Positions 1 through 9,688 are shown, numbered from the stretch's first letter. The stretch is 39,103 nt of DNA from an uncultured Pseudomonadota bacterium (GCA_903895005.1 CAITSH010000403.1:1-39103), one strand, 5' to 3'. Program-made: numbers and translations. Notes: generated by a model not told the origin, from the sequence alone.

Positions 1-310
1 GCGAAATCAGCACAACGGTTTCCTTGGCGGCAAGGGGCAGACCCTCGGCGTTGAGCGCGACCGCAGCGTTCATCTCGATGACATTCGCCTGCTCGCGCGA
101 AATGCCGCTCTGGATTTCGGTTTCGGAGCCCTTGCGTATCACCACCAGGTTGTCGAACTCGCCGGTCGTCACCAGCGTGCGCTTGAGCCCGGCGTCGAGC
201 ATCAACACCGCGGCAAACACGAATACCACGAGCGCAAGTCCCCCGGCGGTCAGCACCGTCGTCAGCCGCCGTGTCCACAGGTTGCGGGCGATGTAATTCA
301 GCGGAACCAT
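1..310 (-). CDS. ABC transporter permease, FtsX/MacB-like (N-terminal part, cut by window edge)
   Basis: Reverse-strand reading from the ATG at 310-308 gives a protein beginning MVPLNYIARNLWTRR, then one hydrophobic helix (about residues 18-36, rich in Leu/Val/Phe/Ala) and a soluble stretch. This is the usual start of an FtsX/MacB-type permease: a cytoplasmic amphipathic segment, the first transmembrane helix, then a periplasmic domain. About 103 residues are present and the gene continues past base 1. A purine-rich AAGGGG lies about 6 bases before the ATG. It follows the other permease gene after 37 bases and is the last visible gene of the adaptor-ATPase-permease-permease operon. By family knowledge the two permeases would pair with the ATPase to drive export or lipid/lipoprotein handling. 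The substrate cannot be told from the sequence. Confidence 0.8.
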   Translation of the reverse strand, partial: MVPLNYIARNLWTRRLTTVLTAGGLALVVFVFAAVLMLDAGLKRTLVTTGEFDNLVVIRKGSETEIQSGISREQANVIEMNAAVALNAEGLPLAAKETVVLIS

Positions 311-347
311 GCCCGCCCCTTCGTGGCCGCGCGTGACACGCTTGCAC

Positions 348-1502
348 TCATGCGATGGCCCGCAAGCCGTCGACAACGCGCACGCGCGATGCGCGCACCG
401 CCGGCACGATGGCCGCCAGCACGCCCACCGTCAACGCACAGCCTGCCTGCAACAAAGCCGTGTCGCCGGACACCGCAAAAATCGGAAAAATGCCGCCTGC
501 CACAGACTTGAAGCCCGCCGCCAGCGCCGGCGTAAGCGCAATGCCCAGGCCGCCTCCCAGCACACAGATGGCCAGCGACTCACCGAAAATCAGGCTTGCA
601 ACAAACCCCGGCCCGAAGCCCAGCGCCTTGAGCGTCGCGTATTCGGCGGTGCGCTCGCGTGCGCTCATCGCCATGGTATTGGCCATCACCGCCATGATGA
701 TCAGGATCACCACATAGGAAACAATGCGTATCGCCGCGATGATCTGGTTGGACATCGCGACAAAGCCGAGCTGGAAGGCCTGCTCGGTCTCGGTCAGCGT
801 CTCGGCCAGTGAATTGCGGAACACGGCATCGACCGCAAGCGACACCGTGGCAGCATTGTCCGGATTGTCGATGCCGATGACGTAAACGCCCACCTGGTCG
901 GCGCGCGCCGGTGAAATCTTGCGCACCGATTCATTCAGGTAGTCCCAGTGAAAATACATCAGGTTGGTGACCTTGCTCTCGTCGGCCCCGTCGAATATGC
1001 CGCGAATGACGAACTCCCAGGTGCCGGGGAATATGGTCCCGCGCAGGGGCAGCACGTCGCCCACCTTGAAACCGTAGCGGTCTGCCAATTGCCGGCCCAC
1101 CAGCGCCCCCTTGCGGTCGCGGCCGAAGGCGGCGCGCTGGGCCTCGGGAATGATGAATTCCGGGTACAGGCTGAAGTAGGCGTCGGACACGGCGAACTGC
1201 GGGAAAAAATTCTTCGGCTCCTGGTAGATGCCGCCAAACCAGTTGGACCGCGCCACGGTCTTCACGCCTTCCACACCGCGGATGCGGTTCTCGTAACTGA
1301 GCGGCAGCGCGAACACCAGCGAAATGGCATTGCGCGTCACCAGGCGCGCGTTGGATGAAGCGGCCGCACCGGCATACCAGGCGTCCACCACCGTCTGCAG
1401 CAGGCCGTAGGCAAGCACCGCAACCAGCAGGCCGGTCACCGTCAAGCCGGTGCGAAGGCGGTGGCGCAGCGCGTTGCGCACAATCAGTTTGATTGCGTTC
1501 AT
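348..1502 (-). CDS. ABC transporter permease, FtsX/MacB-like
   Basis: This 384-residue inner-membrane permease has the FtsX/MacB architecture: one N-terminal helix (about residues 18-36), a periplasmic domain of roughly 220 residues (MacB_PCD-like), then three C-terminal helices (near residues 260-285, 310-335 and 350-370). The loop before the second C-terminal helix reads ARERTAEYATLKALGFGPGFV, which closely matches the conserved RxxExxxLKALGF coupling segment of FtsX-domain permeases. I chose the ATG at 1502 rather than a longer open frame starting at 1634, because that extension overlaps the ATPase gene and has no membrane-protein character. The start lies 11 bases after the ATPase stop, so the two genes are surely co-transcribed. 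Family membership is clear; the transported substrate is not. Confidence 0.88.
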   Translation of the reverse strand: MNAIKLIVRNALRHRLRTGLTVTGLLVAVLAYGLLQTVVDAWYAGAAASSNARLVTRNAISLVFALPLSYENRIRGVEGVKTVARSNWFGGIYQEPKNFFPQFAVSDAYFSLYPEFIIPEAQRAAFGRDRKGALVGRQLADRYGFKVGDVLPLRGTIFPGTWEFVIRGIFDGADESKVTNLMYFHWDYLNESVRKISPARADQVGVYVIGIDNPDNAATVSLAVDAVFRNSLAETLTETEQAFQLGFVAMSNQIIAAIRIVSYVVILIIMAVMANTMAMSARERTAEYATLKALGFGPGFVASLIFGESLAICVLGGGLGIALTPALAAGFKSVAGGIFPIFAVSGDTALLQAGCALTVGVLAAIVPAVRASRVRVVDGLRAIA

Positions 1503-1512
1503 GCGGCCCTGT

Positions 1513-2229
1513 TCAACGCAACACCTCTTTGTCCGACAACTCGCCTTTTTCAAGGTGCATGATGGCGTCGGCGCTCTCGGCCGCCTTGCGGTCATGGGTG
1601 ACCATGATGATGGTCTTGCCCATATCGCCCGCAAGCCGGCGCATCAACGCCAGAATGTCCTCTGCTGAATGGCGGTCAAGGTCTCCGGTGGGTTCGTCGG
1701 CGACGATCAGCGCGGGATCGGTGATAAAGGCCCGCGCCACTGCGACGCGTTGCTGCTGTCCGCCGGAGAGCTCGGAGGGGTAATGCGACATGCGGTCGGA
1801 CAGGCCCACCAGTTCGAGCGCCGCTTCCGCGTGCTCGCGCCGCTCGCGCCGTGTGAGGTGGGTCAGTGTCAGCGGCAACTCGACGTTCTCAAGGGCCGTT
1901 AGCACCGGCATCAGGTTGTAGAACTGGAAAATGAAACCGACATGGCTGGCGCGCCAGTCGGCCAGGGCCGATTCGGCGAGACTAACAATGTCCGTGCCCT
2001 CGACCAGCAGTTCGCCCGCGTCGGGCTTGTCGATCCCGGCGATCAGGTTGAGCAGCGTGCTCTTGCCCGAACCCGACGGTCCCATCAGCGACAAGAATTC
2101 CCCGCGTCCGATATCAAAGCTGATGTCGGTGAGTACCGGCAACACCTGCCCGCCGCGTCGATAGGATTTGGAAACGTGCCGCAGGCTGATCAGGGGCGAC
2201 GGGCCGGCGACGGGAACGGACGCGCTCAT
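1513..2229 (-). CDS. ABC transporter ATP-binding protein, MacB/LolD family
   Basis: This 238-residue nucleotide-binding subunit contains every ABC ATPase motif. Walker A is GPSGSGKST (residues 50-58), the Q-loop is near residue 102 (FQFYNLMP), the signature LSGGQQQR is at 154-161, Walker B is ALIVADEP with the catalytic Glu at 179, and the H-loop His is at 212 (VTHD). The signature and the following DEPTGDLD are typical of the MacB/LolD/FtsE branch, which works with FtsX-like permeases rather than with multi-helix importers. It sits between the adaptor gene (20 bases upstream) and the first permease gene (11 bases downstream). The inferred role is to power a tripartite efflux or envelope-transport machine with its neighbours. 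Confidence 0.93.
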   Translation of the reverse strand: MSASVPVAGPSPLISLRHVSKSYRRGGQVLPVLTDISFDIGRGEFLSLMGPSGSGKSTLLNLIAGIDKPDAGELLVEGTDIVSLAESALADWRASHVGFIFQFYNLMPVLTALENVELPLTLTHLTRRERREHAEAALELVGLSDRMSHYPSELSGGQQQRVAVARAFITDPALIVADEPTGDLDRHSAEDILALMRRLAGDMGKTIIMVTHDRKAAESADAIMHLEKGELSDKEVLR

Positions 2230-2249
2230 CAGGCTCTGCCCCGCATCGC

Positions 2250-3458
2250 TTACTTTTGCGCGGACTTGACGCGCGCGCCATCCGCGAGCTTGTCCAGCGG
2301 CTTCAGGGCCACGCGGTCGCCCGCCTTCAGGCCGCGCACCTCGATGAGGTCGCCGAGTTTCACGCCGGTCTCGACGCGCACCAGCGCGACACGGTCTTCG
2401 CGCAAGGCGTAGACATAGGATGCGCCTTCGCGCGCCACGATCGCAGCGGGAAGCACGGCGGTCACCGGCTTTTTCTCTTCGGCCGTGGTTTCGCGCTCGA
2501 GAAACGCCACCTTGGCGCTCATATCCGGCAACACGCGTGCGTCACGCGCCGCGAAACGCACCTTCACCAGTACCGTAGCCTTGGCGCGATCCACGGTGGG
2601 AACGGTGCGGCTGACCATGCCGGCAAAGCGTTCACCGGGGATGGCTTCGAGCTGGATCTCGCAGGGCTGTCCTGTCTTGATGCGGCCGATGGCCGATTCG
2701 GACACATCCGCCTCTACCTCCAGCGTTCCCATGTCGGCGATGGTGACCACCGCGCCTTTGGAATCCGCTGCACTCGAAAACGGCGTGATGTTGTCGCCAA
2801 CGTTGGCGTTCTTGGTCAGCACCACGCCGTCAAACGGTGCGCGGATAACGGTCTGATCGAGGGACACGTCCGCCGATTTGAGATTGGCGCGCGCCACCGC
2901 CACCGAGGCTTCCAGGCTCACCATCGTCGCCTTGGCCTTGTTGTATCGCGCCACCGAGGCATCGTGCGAACTGTCGCTGATGTATTTCTTGCCGACCAGG
3001 TCAAGCGAGCGCTTGAAGTTTGCCTCGGCATCGACCAGCTCGGTGCGCCCCTGCTCGACATTGGCCTGAGCCACATTAAGGCTGGCGAGTGTCTGTTCGC
3101 GACTGGCGCTGACGTCCTTGTTTTCCAGGCGCGCAATGACCTCGCCCTGCCTGACCTTGCTGCCTTCGAGCACGCCCAGCCATTCCAGGCGGCCGGTGGC
3201 CTTGGACGAAAGCGAAGCCTTGCGCTGCGCCACTACATAGCCGGTGGCGTTGAGCTGGGCCAGCGCCTGTGACGGATAGGCGGTGACGACCGCGGCGGTT
3301 TCGATGCTGACCGCGCCGCCCAGCCGGCCGGAGAAAAACGCCGCGACGGCGAGCACGATGACCAGCGCGACAAGGACGTGAGGCCAGCGACGGCTTCGAA
3401 CGACCTGCGGCCGTGTGGACGCGGCACGGTTAATCTTGAGCTTGTCGAGGTCGGTCAT
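2250..3458 (-). CDS. Periplasmic adaptor (membrane-fusion) protein, MacA/HlyD type
   Basis: This 402-residue protein is anchored by one N-terminal helix (about residues 26-46) and otherwise periplasmic. The order fits the RND/MacA adaptor family: a split lipoyl domain (ATGYVVAQRKASLSSKATGR, then later VIRAPFDGVVLTKNANVGD), an alpha-helical hairpin between the halves (many Ala, Asn, Glu and Lys), and beta-barrel plus membrane-proximal domains to the C-terminus (GLKAGDRVALKPLDKL). The open frame extends 100 codons upstream to 3758. I chose the ATG at 3458 because the extension is Cys/Pro-rich, unlike the family, and a TATAAT hexamer lies inside it at 3571-3576. It heads the operon with the ATPase and two permeases. 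An outer-membrane channel gene is not in view. Confidence 0.87.
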   Translation of the reverse strand: MTDLDKLKINRAASTRPQVVRSRRWPHVLVALVIVLAVAAFFSGRLGGAVSIETAAVVTAYPSQALAQLNATGYVVAQRKASLSSKATGRLEWLGVLEGSKVRQGEVIARLENKDVSASREQTLASLNVAQANVEQGRTELVDAEANFKRSLDLVGKKYISDSSHDASVARYNKAKATMVSLEASVAVARANLKSADVSLDQTVIRAPFDGVVLTKNANVGDNITPFSSAADSKGAVVTIADMGTLEVEADVSESAIGRIKTGQPCEIQLEAIPGERFAGMVSRTVPTVDRAKATVLVKVRFAARDARVLPDMSAKVAFLERETTAEEKKPVTAVLPAAIVAREGASYVYALREDRVALVRVETGVKLGDLIEVRGLKAGDRVALKPLDKLADGARVKSAQK

Positions 3459-3570
3459 GCCAGTCAGGGAGGAAGAAACAGAATTGGAGAATTGGAGAAT
3501 CAGCGGGGATTTCACGACGGAAAACACAACGCAAAAGACGCCGCGAAAACACGCATGCTGCAGCGCACCC

Positions 3571-3576
3571 ATTATA
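3571..3576 (-). promoter_or_regulatory. Putative -10 element for the ABC export operon
   Basis: A perfect TATAAT is read on the minus strand, about 113 bases before the adaptor ATG at 3458. The matching -35 region (TGCGTA at 17-base spacing) is poor, so the promoter is tentative. Its position supports the shorter start chosen for the adaptor gene. Confidence 0.4.
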
Positions 3577-3699
3577 CCGCGCCCCCTCTGGCCTACGCAC
3601 GGGGAGTGGACACCCTGGCAATGGCCAAACGTAGCGTAAGGACTTGCGGGAAAAGAAAAATCTGTAACTCCGACGTAAGGCGGGCATGGCGAAATGGCT

Positions 3700-3714
3700 A
3701 TGCAAATCTTGCAT
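3700..3714. promoter_or_regulatory. Perfect inverted repeat, candidate operator
   Basis: ATGCAA-ATC-TTGCAT is a perfect 6-bp dyad with a 3-base centre, about 180 bases before dctQ in the divergent region. Its size fits a helix-turn-helix regulator site. No regulator gene is adjacent, so the assignment is inference. Confidence 0.35.
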
Positions 3715-3880
3715 GATGGGCGAAAATTCAGGGGTCTAGGCGTAACTACGCAAGCCACCCGGATTTATCCGGAACAATGCGAACGCGCCGGAAACACCCG
3801 CGCGGGTTCACAAGGCCACAAGCCGCATTGAACCGGTGACAGGGACAGGCTGCTTTAACAAGCCAGACTGGTAAGGTAAC

Positions 3881-3887
3881 AAGGAGG
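3881..3887 (+). promoter_or_regulatory. Ribosome-binding site of dctQ (decides a TTG start)
   Basis: AAGGAGG is a full Shine-Dalgarno match, ending 8 bases before the TTG at 3896. A GTG at 3889 is out of frame and soon stops, so the site fixes TTG as the start codon of the TRAP small subunit. Confidence 0.8.
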
Positions 3888-3895
3888 AGTGAACA

Positions 3896-4495
3896 TTGAA
3901 CGCTTTATTGACCTTTTCAAGGCTGATTGACGCGCTCAGCAACCGCGTCGGGCGCCTCATCTACTGGCTGATCCTTGTCGCGGTGCTGGTCAGCGCCGGC
4001 AACGCGATCGTGCGCTATGCGTTCAATCTCAGTTCGAACGCGTGGCTTGAGGTCCAGTGGTACCTCTTCTCGGTGGTCTTCCTCTTTGGCGCCGGCTATG
4101 CTCTCCTGCACAACCAACACGTGCGCATCGACGTCGTCTCCAGCCTGCTGTCGAAAAAAACGCAGACCTGGATAGACATCCTGGGCACGATTTTTTTCCT
4201 GATGCCGATGGCCATCGCAATCATGTGGCTGTCATGGCCGGTTTTTGTCGAGGCCTATACGCGCAACGAGGTGTCCACCAACGCCGGCGGGCTGACAATC
4301 TGGCCTGCACGCCTGATGGTGCCGGTCGGATTTTTCCTGCTGATCCTGCAGGGCCTCTCGGAATTGATAAAACGCATTGCCTTCTTGCAGGGCCTCATTC
4401 CGGATCCCAGCGAAAAAGACACCGGCCCCAGCGCCGAAGAACTGCTGGCGGAAGAAATCCGCAAACAGCGTGAAGCCGCGGGGATGCCGACATGA
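3896..4495 (+). CDS. dctQ: TRAP transporter small permease (DctQ-type)
   Basis: This 199-residue inner-membrane protein has four hydrophobic segments (about residues 20-40, 53-72, 93-115 and 134-155), the DctQ pattern. Family signatures visible are NAIVRYAFNLSSNAWLEVQWYLF, and LLHNQHVRIDVV after the second helix, where the conserved HVRID/V motif is expected. In TRAP systems the small subunit associates with the large one and, with a periplasmic binding protein, drives sodium-coupled uptake of organic acids. Translation starts at TTG after a perfect Shine-Dalgarno. The charged C-terminal tail (PSEKDTGPSAEELLAEEIRKQ) is longer than minimal members. The stop overlaps the next gene's start by 4 bases (ATGA), implying coupled translation with dctM. 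Confidence 0.93.
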   Translation: MNALLTFSRLIDALSNRVGRLIYWLILVAVLVSAGNAIVRYAFNLSSNAWLEVQWYLFSVVFLFGAGYALLHNQHVRIDVVSSLLSKKTQTWIDILGTIFFLMPMAIAIMWLSWPVFVEAYTRNEVSTNAGGLTIWPARLMVPVGFFLLILQGLSELIKRIAFLQGLIPDPSEKDTGPSAEELLAEEIRKQREAAGMPT

Positions 4496-6288
4496 GCGCT
4501 TTCCTGATCGCGAACATGGCGCCGCTGATGTTCGGCGCGCTCGTGGTGTTCCTGCTGCTCGGCTACCCGGTTGCCTTTGCGCTTGCCGCCAACGGAATTT
4601 TCTTCGGCATCGTCGGCATCGAACTGGGCATGCTGCAACCGTCTTTGTTCCAGGCGCTGCCACAGCGCATCTGGGGTGTCATGTCCAACGATACCCTGCT
4701 CGCGGTGCCCTTTTTCACCTTCATGGGCCTGATTCTCGAGCGCAGCGGCATGGCCGAGGACCTGCTTGACACCATCGGGCAGTTGTTCGGGCCGCTGCGC
4801 GGCGGCCTTGCCCTCGCAGTGATATTCGTCGGCGCGCTTCTCGCCGCAACCACCGGCGTGGTGGCCGCATCCGTGATCTCGATGGGCCTGATTTCCCTGC
4901 CCATCATGCTGCGCTACGGCTACGACCGGCGTTTCGCCTCCGGCGTGATCGCCGCCTCGGGCACGCTGGCGCAGATCATCCCGCCCTCGCTGGTGCTGAT
5001 CATCATGGCGGACCAGTTGGGTCGCTCCGTAGGGGACATGCACGCCGGCGCCTTTATCCCCGGCATCATCCTCGCCGGCATGTATGCGCTCTACGCCATC
5101 GGCATCGCTTTTTTCAAGCCCGAATGGGCGCCGGCCCTGCCACCCGAGGCGCGAACCCTACGCGAAGCCGACGGTAGCGGCGGCACGCCGTCACTGATCG
5201 CGCTGGTCATCGTCGCCACGGCCGCTTCGGTGGCCTTTGCCAAATATCACTATCCGCCAGATGCACCCCTTGACGAACTGCTGGTCGTATCCACCTCGGT
5301 CGGCACCGGCCTGGCATTTGTGGCCGCGGTACTCAACCACGTGTTCAAGCTTGGCCTGCTGTCGCGCATCGCCACACGCGTAACATTTGTGCTCATTCCG
5401 CCGCTGGCGCTGATCTTCCTCGTGCTCGGAACCATTTTCCTTGGCGTCGCCACGCCGACCGAGGGTGGCGCCATGGGCGCCACCGGTGCGCTGTTCATGG
5501 CACTGGGACGCAAGCGCCTCTCGCTGAGCCTGCTCAAGCAGGCGATGGACTCGACCGCCAAGCTCACCGCCTTTGTCGTGTTCATCCTGGTTGGCGCGCG
5601 CGTGTTCAGCCTGACCTTTTACGGCGTCGACGGCCACATCTGGGTGGAACATCTGCTGACCGGGTTGCCCGGAGGCCAGTTGGGCTTCCTGATTGTCGTC
5701 AACATCCTGGTGTTCGTGCTGGCCTTCTTTCTCGACTTCTTTGAGTTGTCCTTCATCGTCGTGCCCCTGCTCGGCCCCATCGCCGAGAAATTGGGCATCG
5801 ATCTGATCTGGTTCGGCGTGCTGCTCGGGGTGAACATGCAGACCTCGTTCATGCACCCGCCCTTCGGCTTTGCGCTGTTTTACCTGCGCAGCGTGGCGCC
5901 GGCCAAGGAATACCTCGACAAGGTCACGGGCAAGCTCACGGCCAAGGTCACCACCGGACAGATTTACTGGGGAGCGGTCCCCTTCGTGCTGATCCAGATC
6001 ATCATGGTTGCACTGGTGATCATGTTCCCCGGCATGGTGACCGGCGGCCTGGACAAGAAAACCGTGATCGACACCGACAAGGTGCAGATTGAAGTGCCCC
6101 AGGAGGCGCCGGTTATGGACGGCGATCCGGGACTCGCCAACGATCCCGACAGGGCCGGTGCGGGTGGTGCCAAGCCGGAGGACGACGACCCGGCAAAGGC
6201 CCTGGAGCGGGCCCTGGGCAAGCAGGCCAACGACGATGACCCAGCCAAGGCCATTGAACGCGAGCTAAAGGGCGCGGCTAAAAAATAG
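4492..6288 (+). CDS. dctM: TRAP transporter large permease (DctM-type), extended form
   Basis: This 598-residue polytopic protein of the DctM/ion-transporter superfamily is the solute- and sodium-translocating subunit. Family stretches are NDTLLAVPFFTFMGLILERSG (about 64-84), the Gly/Ala-rich GALLAATTGVVAASVISMG (114-132), SGTLAQIIPPSLVLIIMADQ (about 156-175), GVATPTEGGAMGATGALF (about 319-336) and NMQTSFMHPPFGFALFYLRS. Classical DctM is about 425 residues. Extra length comes from an insert at about 216-300 containing extra hydrophobic helices and from a polar C-terminal tail. The tail ends in a near-perfect duplication of DDDPAKA(L/I)ER (from about residues 564 and 581). The large-insert form is typical of TakPQM-like 2-oxoacid TRAP systems, matching the binding protein nearby. 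It is coupled to dctQ by a 4-base overlap. Confidence 0.93.
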   Translation: MSAFLIANMAPLMFGALVVFLLLGYPVAFALAANGIFFGIVGIELGMLQPSLFQALPQRIWGVMSNDTLLAVPFFTFMGLILERSGMAEDLLDTIGQLFGPLRGGLALAVIFVGALLAATTGVVAASVISMGLISLPIMLRYGYDRRFASGVIAASGTLAQIIPPSLVLIIMADQLGRSVGDMHAGAFIPGIILAGMYALYAIGIAFFKPEWAPALPPEARTLREADGSGGTPSLIALVIVATAASVAFAKYHYPPDAPLDELLVVSTSVGTGLAFVAAVLNHVFKLGLLSRIATRVTFVLIPPLALIFLVLGTIFLGVATPTEGGAMGATGALFMALGRKRLSLSLLKQAMDSTAKLTAFVVFILVGARVFSLTFYGVDGHIWVEHLLTGLPGGQLGFLIVVNILVFVLAFFLDFFELSFIVVPLLGPIAEKLGIDLIWFGVLLGVNMQTSFMHPPFGFALFYLRSVAPAKEYLDKVTGKLTAKVTTGQIYWGAVPFVLIQIIMVALVIMFPGMVTGGLDKKTVIDTDKVQIEVPQEAPVMDGDPGLANDPDRAGAGGAKPEDDDPAKALERALGKQANDDDPAKAIERELKGAAKK

Positions 6289-6320
6289 CCGGCGGCACCC
6301 GCGCGTCCCAGTCGCACCAA

Positions 6321-6353
6321 AAACAAAACCCGCTTGCGCGGGTTTTGTTTTTT
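6321..6353. terminator. Bidirectional terminator between dctM and dctP
   Basis: AAACAAAACCCGC (6321-6333), loop TTGC, then GCGGGTTTTGTTT (6338-6350) form a perfect 13-bp stem followed by further T residues. The A-rich left arm makes it work equally for the leftward dctP. It sits 33 bases past the dctM stop and about 20 bases past the dctP stop. Confidence 0.9.
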
Positions 6354-6374
6354 CGGCGTATCCGGAATCCGGGC

Positions 6375-7625
<1,251 letters not shown>

Positions 7626-7666
7626 TTAAACTGAGCCACTGCAAACATCCGCGCTGCGCACCGACC

Positions 7667-8332
7667 ATGTCCGATCTTCAGACCCTTGTGTACGCCTTCC
7701 CGGAACGGCTGGACGCCGACAAGAACGGTGCGCTTTCACTGCACTGGGCTGCCGGCACCGAGCCCTTCGGGCACCGCCAGGCGCTGGGCCTCAACGATGC
7801 GCTGCAAACCATCCAGCTATACCAGGGCGCGCTGTCTCCCGAAGAGTGCCGCACGGTCATGGCCATCGGCGAGGCGACCGAACGCACCGACGGCCGCGTC
7901 GAACTTGGCGAGGCGGCGTCTCGCGTCAGCCACATCGCTTGGATCGAACCTTCAGCGCAAACACACTGGCTGTTCCACAAGCTCGGGGCGCTGTTTTCAC
8001 AGGCCGCACAACATTACGGTTTCGAGCTGACCGGCTTCATCGATGCCTTGCAATACACGGTGTACGGTCCGGAGCAGCATTTTGACTGGCACATGGATCT
8101 GGGCCCCGGCGCGACCAGCGCGCGCAAACTCTCCATGACGATCCAGCTGTCGGCCAACGAGGATTACACCGGCGGCCAGCTCGAGTTCGTCAACGCGCCG
8201 GCCATGAACGAGGCGCGCGCAATGGGTGCGGCGACCTTCTTCCCCTCCTATCTCGCGCATCGCGTCACCCCCGTCACCTCGGGCGTCCGCCGCTCCCTCG
8301 TCGCGTGGGCCTGCGGCCCGACGTTTCGCTAG
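7667..8332 (+). CDS. 2-oxoglutarate/Fe(II)-dependent oxygenase (prolyl-hydroxylase-like)
   Basis: This 221-residue cytoplasmic protein has the double-stranded beta-helix iron site of the P4Hc/PKHD family. The HxD pair is His142-Met-Asp144 (FDWHMDLGPG), the distal His is 198 (PSYLAHRVTPV), and the 2-oxoglutarate-binding Arg is in GVRRSLVAW (208-209). TGGQLEF (168-174) is the conserved strand before the distal His. The enzyme would couple 2-oxoglutarate decarboxylation to hydroxylation of a protein or small substrate; the substrate is unknown. The next gene starts 24 bases later on the same strand, so the pair is likely co-transcribed. PKHD-type members are sometimes tied to iron uptake, and a Fur-type regulator lies 8 kb away, but nothing here connects them. 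Confidence 0.88.
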   Translation: MSDLQTLVYAFPERLDADKNGALSLHWAAGTEPFGHRQALGLNDALQTIQLYQGALSPEECRTVMAIGEATERTDGRVELGEAASRVSHIAWIEPSAQTHWLFHKLGALFSQAAQHYGFELTGFIDALQYTVYGPEQHFDWHMDLGPGATSARKLSMTIQLSANEDYTGGQLEFVNAPAMNEARAMGAATFFPSYLAHRVTPVTSGVRRSLVAWACGPTFR

Positions 8333-8356
8333 GCCTGCCAGAACCGCTGCGCCGCG

Positions 8357-9688
8357 ATGTTCTCGCGCCTGCTCGCCGCGCTGCGCGGCACTGACAAAAA
8401 ACCTCCGCCTGAGCGTAACGCCGCCGACACAGCGATGACCGAGCGGGCGCACGCGCTGTTCGATCGCGGCGAACATGCCGCCGCCCGTGATGCCTACGAC
8501 CAGCTGATCACCGGCACGGCCGGCAGTGCGCACGCGCCAGGCCTGCTGGTCAACCGCGCCTACTGCGAATTGGCGCTCGGCGAAACGGACCGCGCACGCG
8601 AAAGCTTTCTTGCCGCGCTCGAGCACTCGCCACATCTGGCGCAGGCATGGGTCGGCCTGGGTGACATCGCGGCACAACGAAACCGGCACGACGAGGCCTT
8701 GCGCAATTACGACAAGGCCATCGAACTCGACGCCTCGCTACTCATCGCACGCAACAACCGCGCGCAATCGTTGATCGCGGTCGGGCGCATCGAAGAGGCA
8801 TGGCCAGAGCTGGAAACACGCTACGCACTACCCGGTGCGCAAGCCCTCTACCCGCACCGGCTTGCGCTGCCGCGCTGGGACGGCGGCGCGGGCCAGCGCG
8901 TGCTGGTGCACTGGGAGCAGGGCTTTGGCGATATCATCCAGCACCTGCGCTTCCTGCCCCTCGCTGCGACGCAGATCGCCCGGACCGCGGGCGGCACTTG
9001 CACATTCGAATGTCCGCCACCCCTGCGCGCACTGGTGGACCGCATGCCCGGTGCGCCCGGGCTCGTCCCCGCAAGCAACCTCGCCCCCGACCTTGGCGCC
9101 TTCGACTGCCACGTGCCGCTGCTCAGTCTGCCCTTCCTGCTCGGGACAAGCGCCGATGCACTGCCACCTGCGCCGTATTTGCGCGCCAACGAAAAGCGCG
9201 CCGCCGAATTGCGCGCGAGCTGGCAGGGGAGCGACCCGCGCCGGCTAGTTGGCGTCGCCTGGCGTGCCAGCAGCTTCGATCCGCGCCGCAGCATCACGCT
9301 GCCGGCCTTGCTGGACGCGTTCGCGGCGCAGGCGCCACACGTGCGTCTGGTAAGCCTGCAAAAAGACATTGATGCCGCAGAGCAGACCCTGTTGGCGCAA
9401 CACGGCGGCATCAACGCGGGGTCTGGATTTGAGAATTTCGACGACACAGCAGCAGCACTTTGCGCGCTCGACACCGTGATCAGCGTCGACACCGCGGTCG
9501 CCCATCTCGCAGGCGCCCTCGCACGCCCGACGCTGCTGCTGCTCAATGAGCCGGCGACCGCCCGCTGGATGATCGGCCGCGAAGACAGCCCGTGGTACGG
9601 AACCATGCGCATCGTACGCAAGGACGTGGATGAGGCCTGGGTAACAGCCCTGCGCCGCGCCGCATTCGCACTGTCGGTGGCAAGCTAA
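8357..9688 (+). CDS. TPR-repeat protein with GT9-like glycosyltransferase C-terminus
   Basis: This 443-residue protein has two parts. Residues about 27-155 hold about three to four tetratricopeptide repeats (for example AWVGLGDIAAQRNRHDEALRN, then YDKAIELDASLLIARNNRAQS, each shortened here). Residues about 175-430 resemble the ADP-heptose/GT9 glycosyltransferase fold common in bacterial TPR proteins: VLVHWEQGFGDIIQHLRFLP near the first Rossmann half, VGVAWRASS in the linker, and VISVDTAVAHLAGALARPT, the GT9-type nucleotide-sugar motif with Asp and His. Such proteins may glycosylate proteins or glycans, but many remain untested, so activity is inference. It follows the oxygenase gene after 24 bases. 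No clear terminator is seen downstream on this strand. Confidence 0.8.
   Translation: MFSRLLAALRGTDKKPPPERNAADTAMTERAHALFDRGEHAAARDAYDQLITGTAGSAHAPGLLVNRAYCELALGETDRARESFLAALEHSPHLAQAWVGLGDIAAQRNRHDEALRNYDKAIELDASLLIARNNRAQSLIAVGRIEEAWPELETRYALPGAQALYPHRLALPRWDGGAGQRVLVHWEQGFGDIIQHLRFLPLAATQIARTAGGTCTFECPPPLRALVDRMPGAPGLVPASNLAPDLGAFDCHVPLLSLPFLLGTSADALPPAPYLRANEKRAAELRASWQGSDPRRLVGVAWRASSFDPRRSITLPALLDAFAAQAPHVRLVSLQKDIDAAEQTLLAQHGGINAGSGFENFDDTAAALCALDTVISVDTAVAHLAGALARPTLLLLNEPATARWMIGREDSPWYGTMRIVRKDVDEAWVTALRRAAFALSVAS

Larger units (their letters stand above)
3459..3895. other. 437-base divergent intergenic region
   Basis: This is the non-coding stretch between the ABC operon (leftward) and the TRAP genes (rightward). 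It holds the putative TATAAT at 3571-3576 (minus), a 9-base direct repeat ATTGGAGAA at about 3483-3500, the perfect dyad at 3700-3714, and the dctQ ribosome-binding site at 3881-3887. No open frame here looks like a protein. Confidence 0.6.

Noticed and set aside
2256..3272. Plus-strand 338-codon frame opposite the adaptor gene
   Set aside because: Antisense shadow with unusual His/Gly composition; the adaptor on the minus strand is a clear family match.
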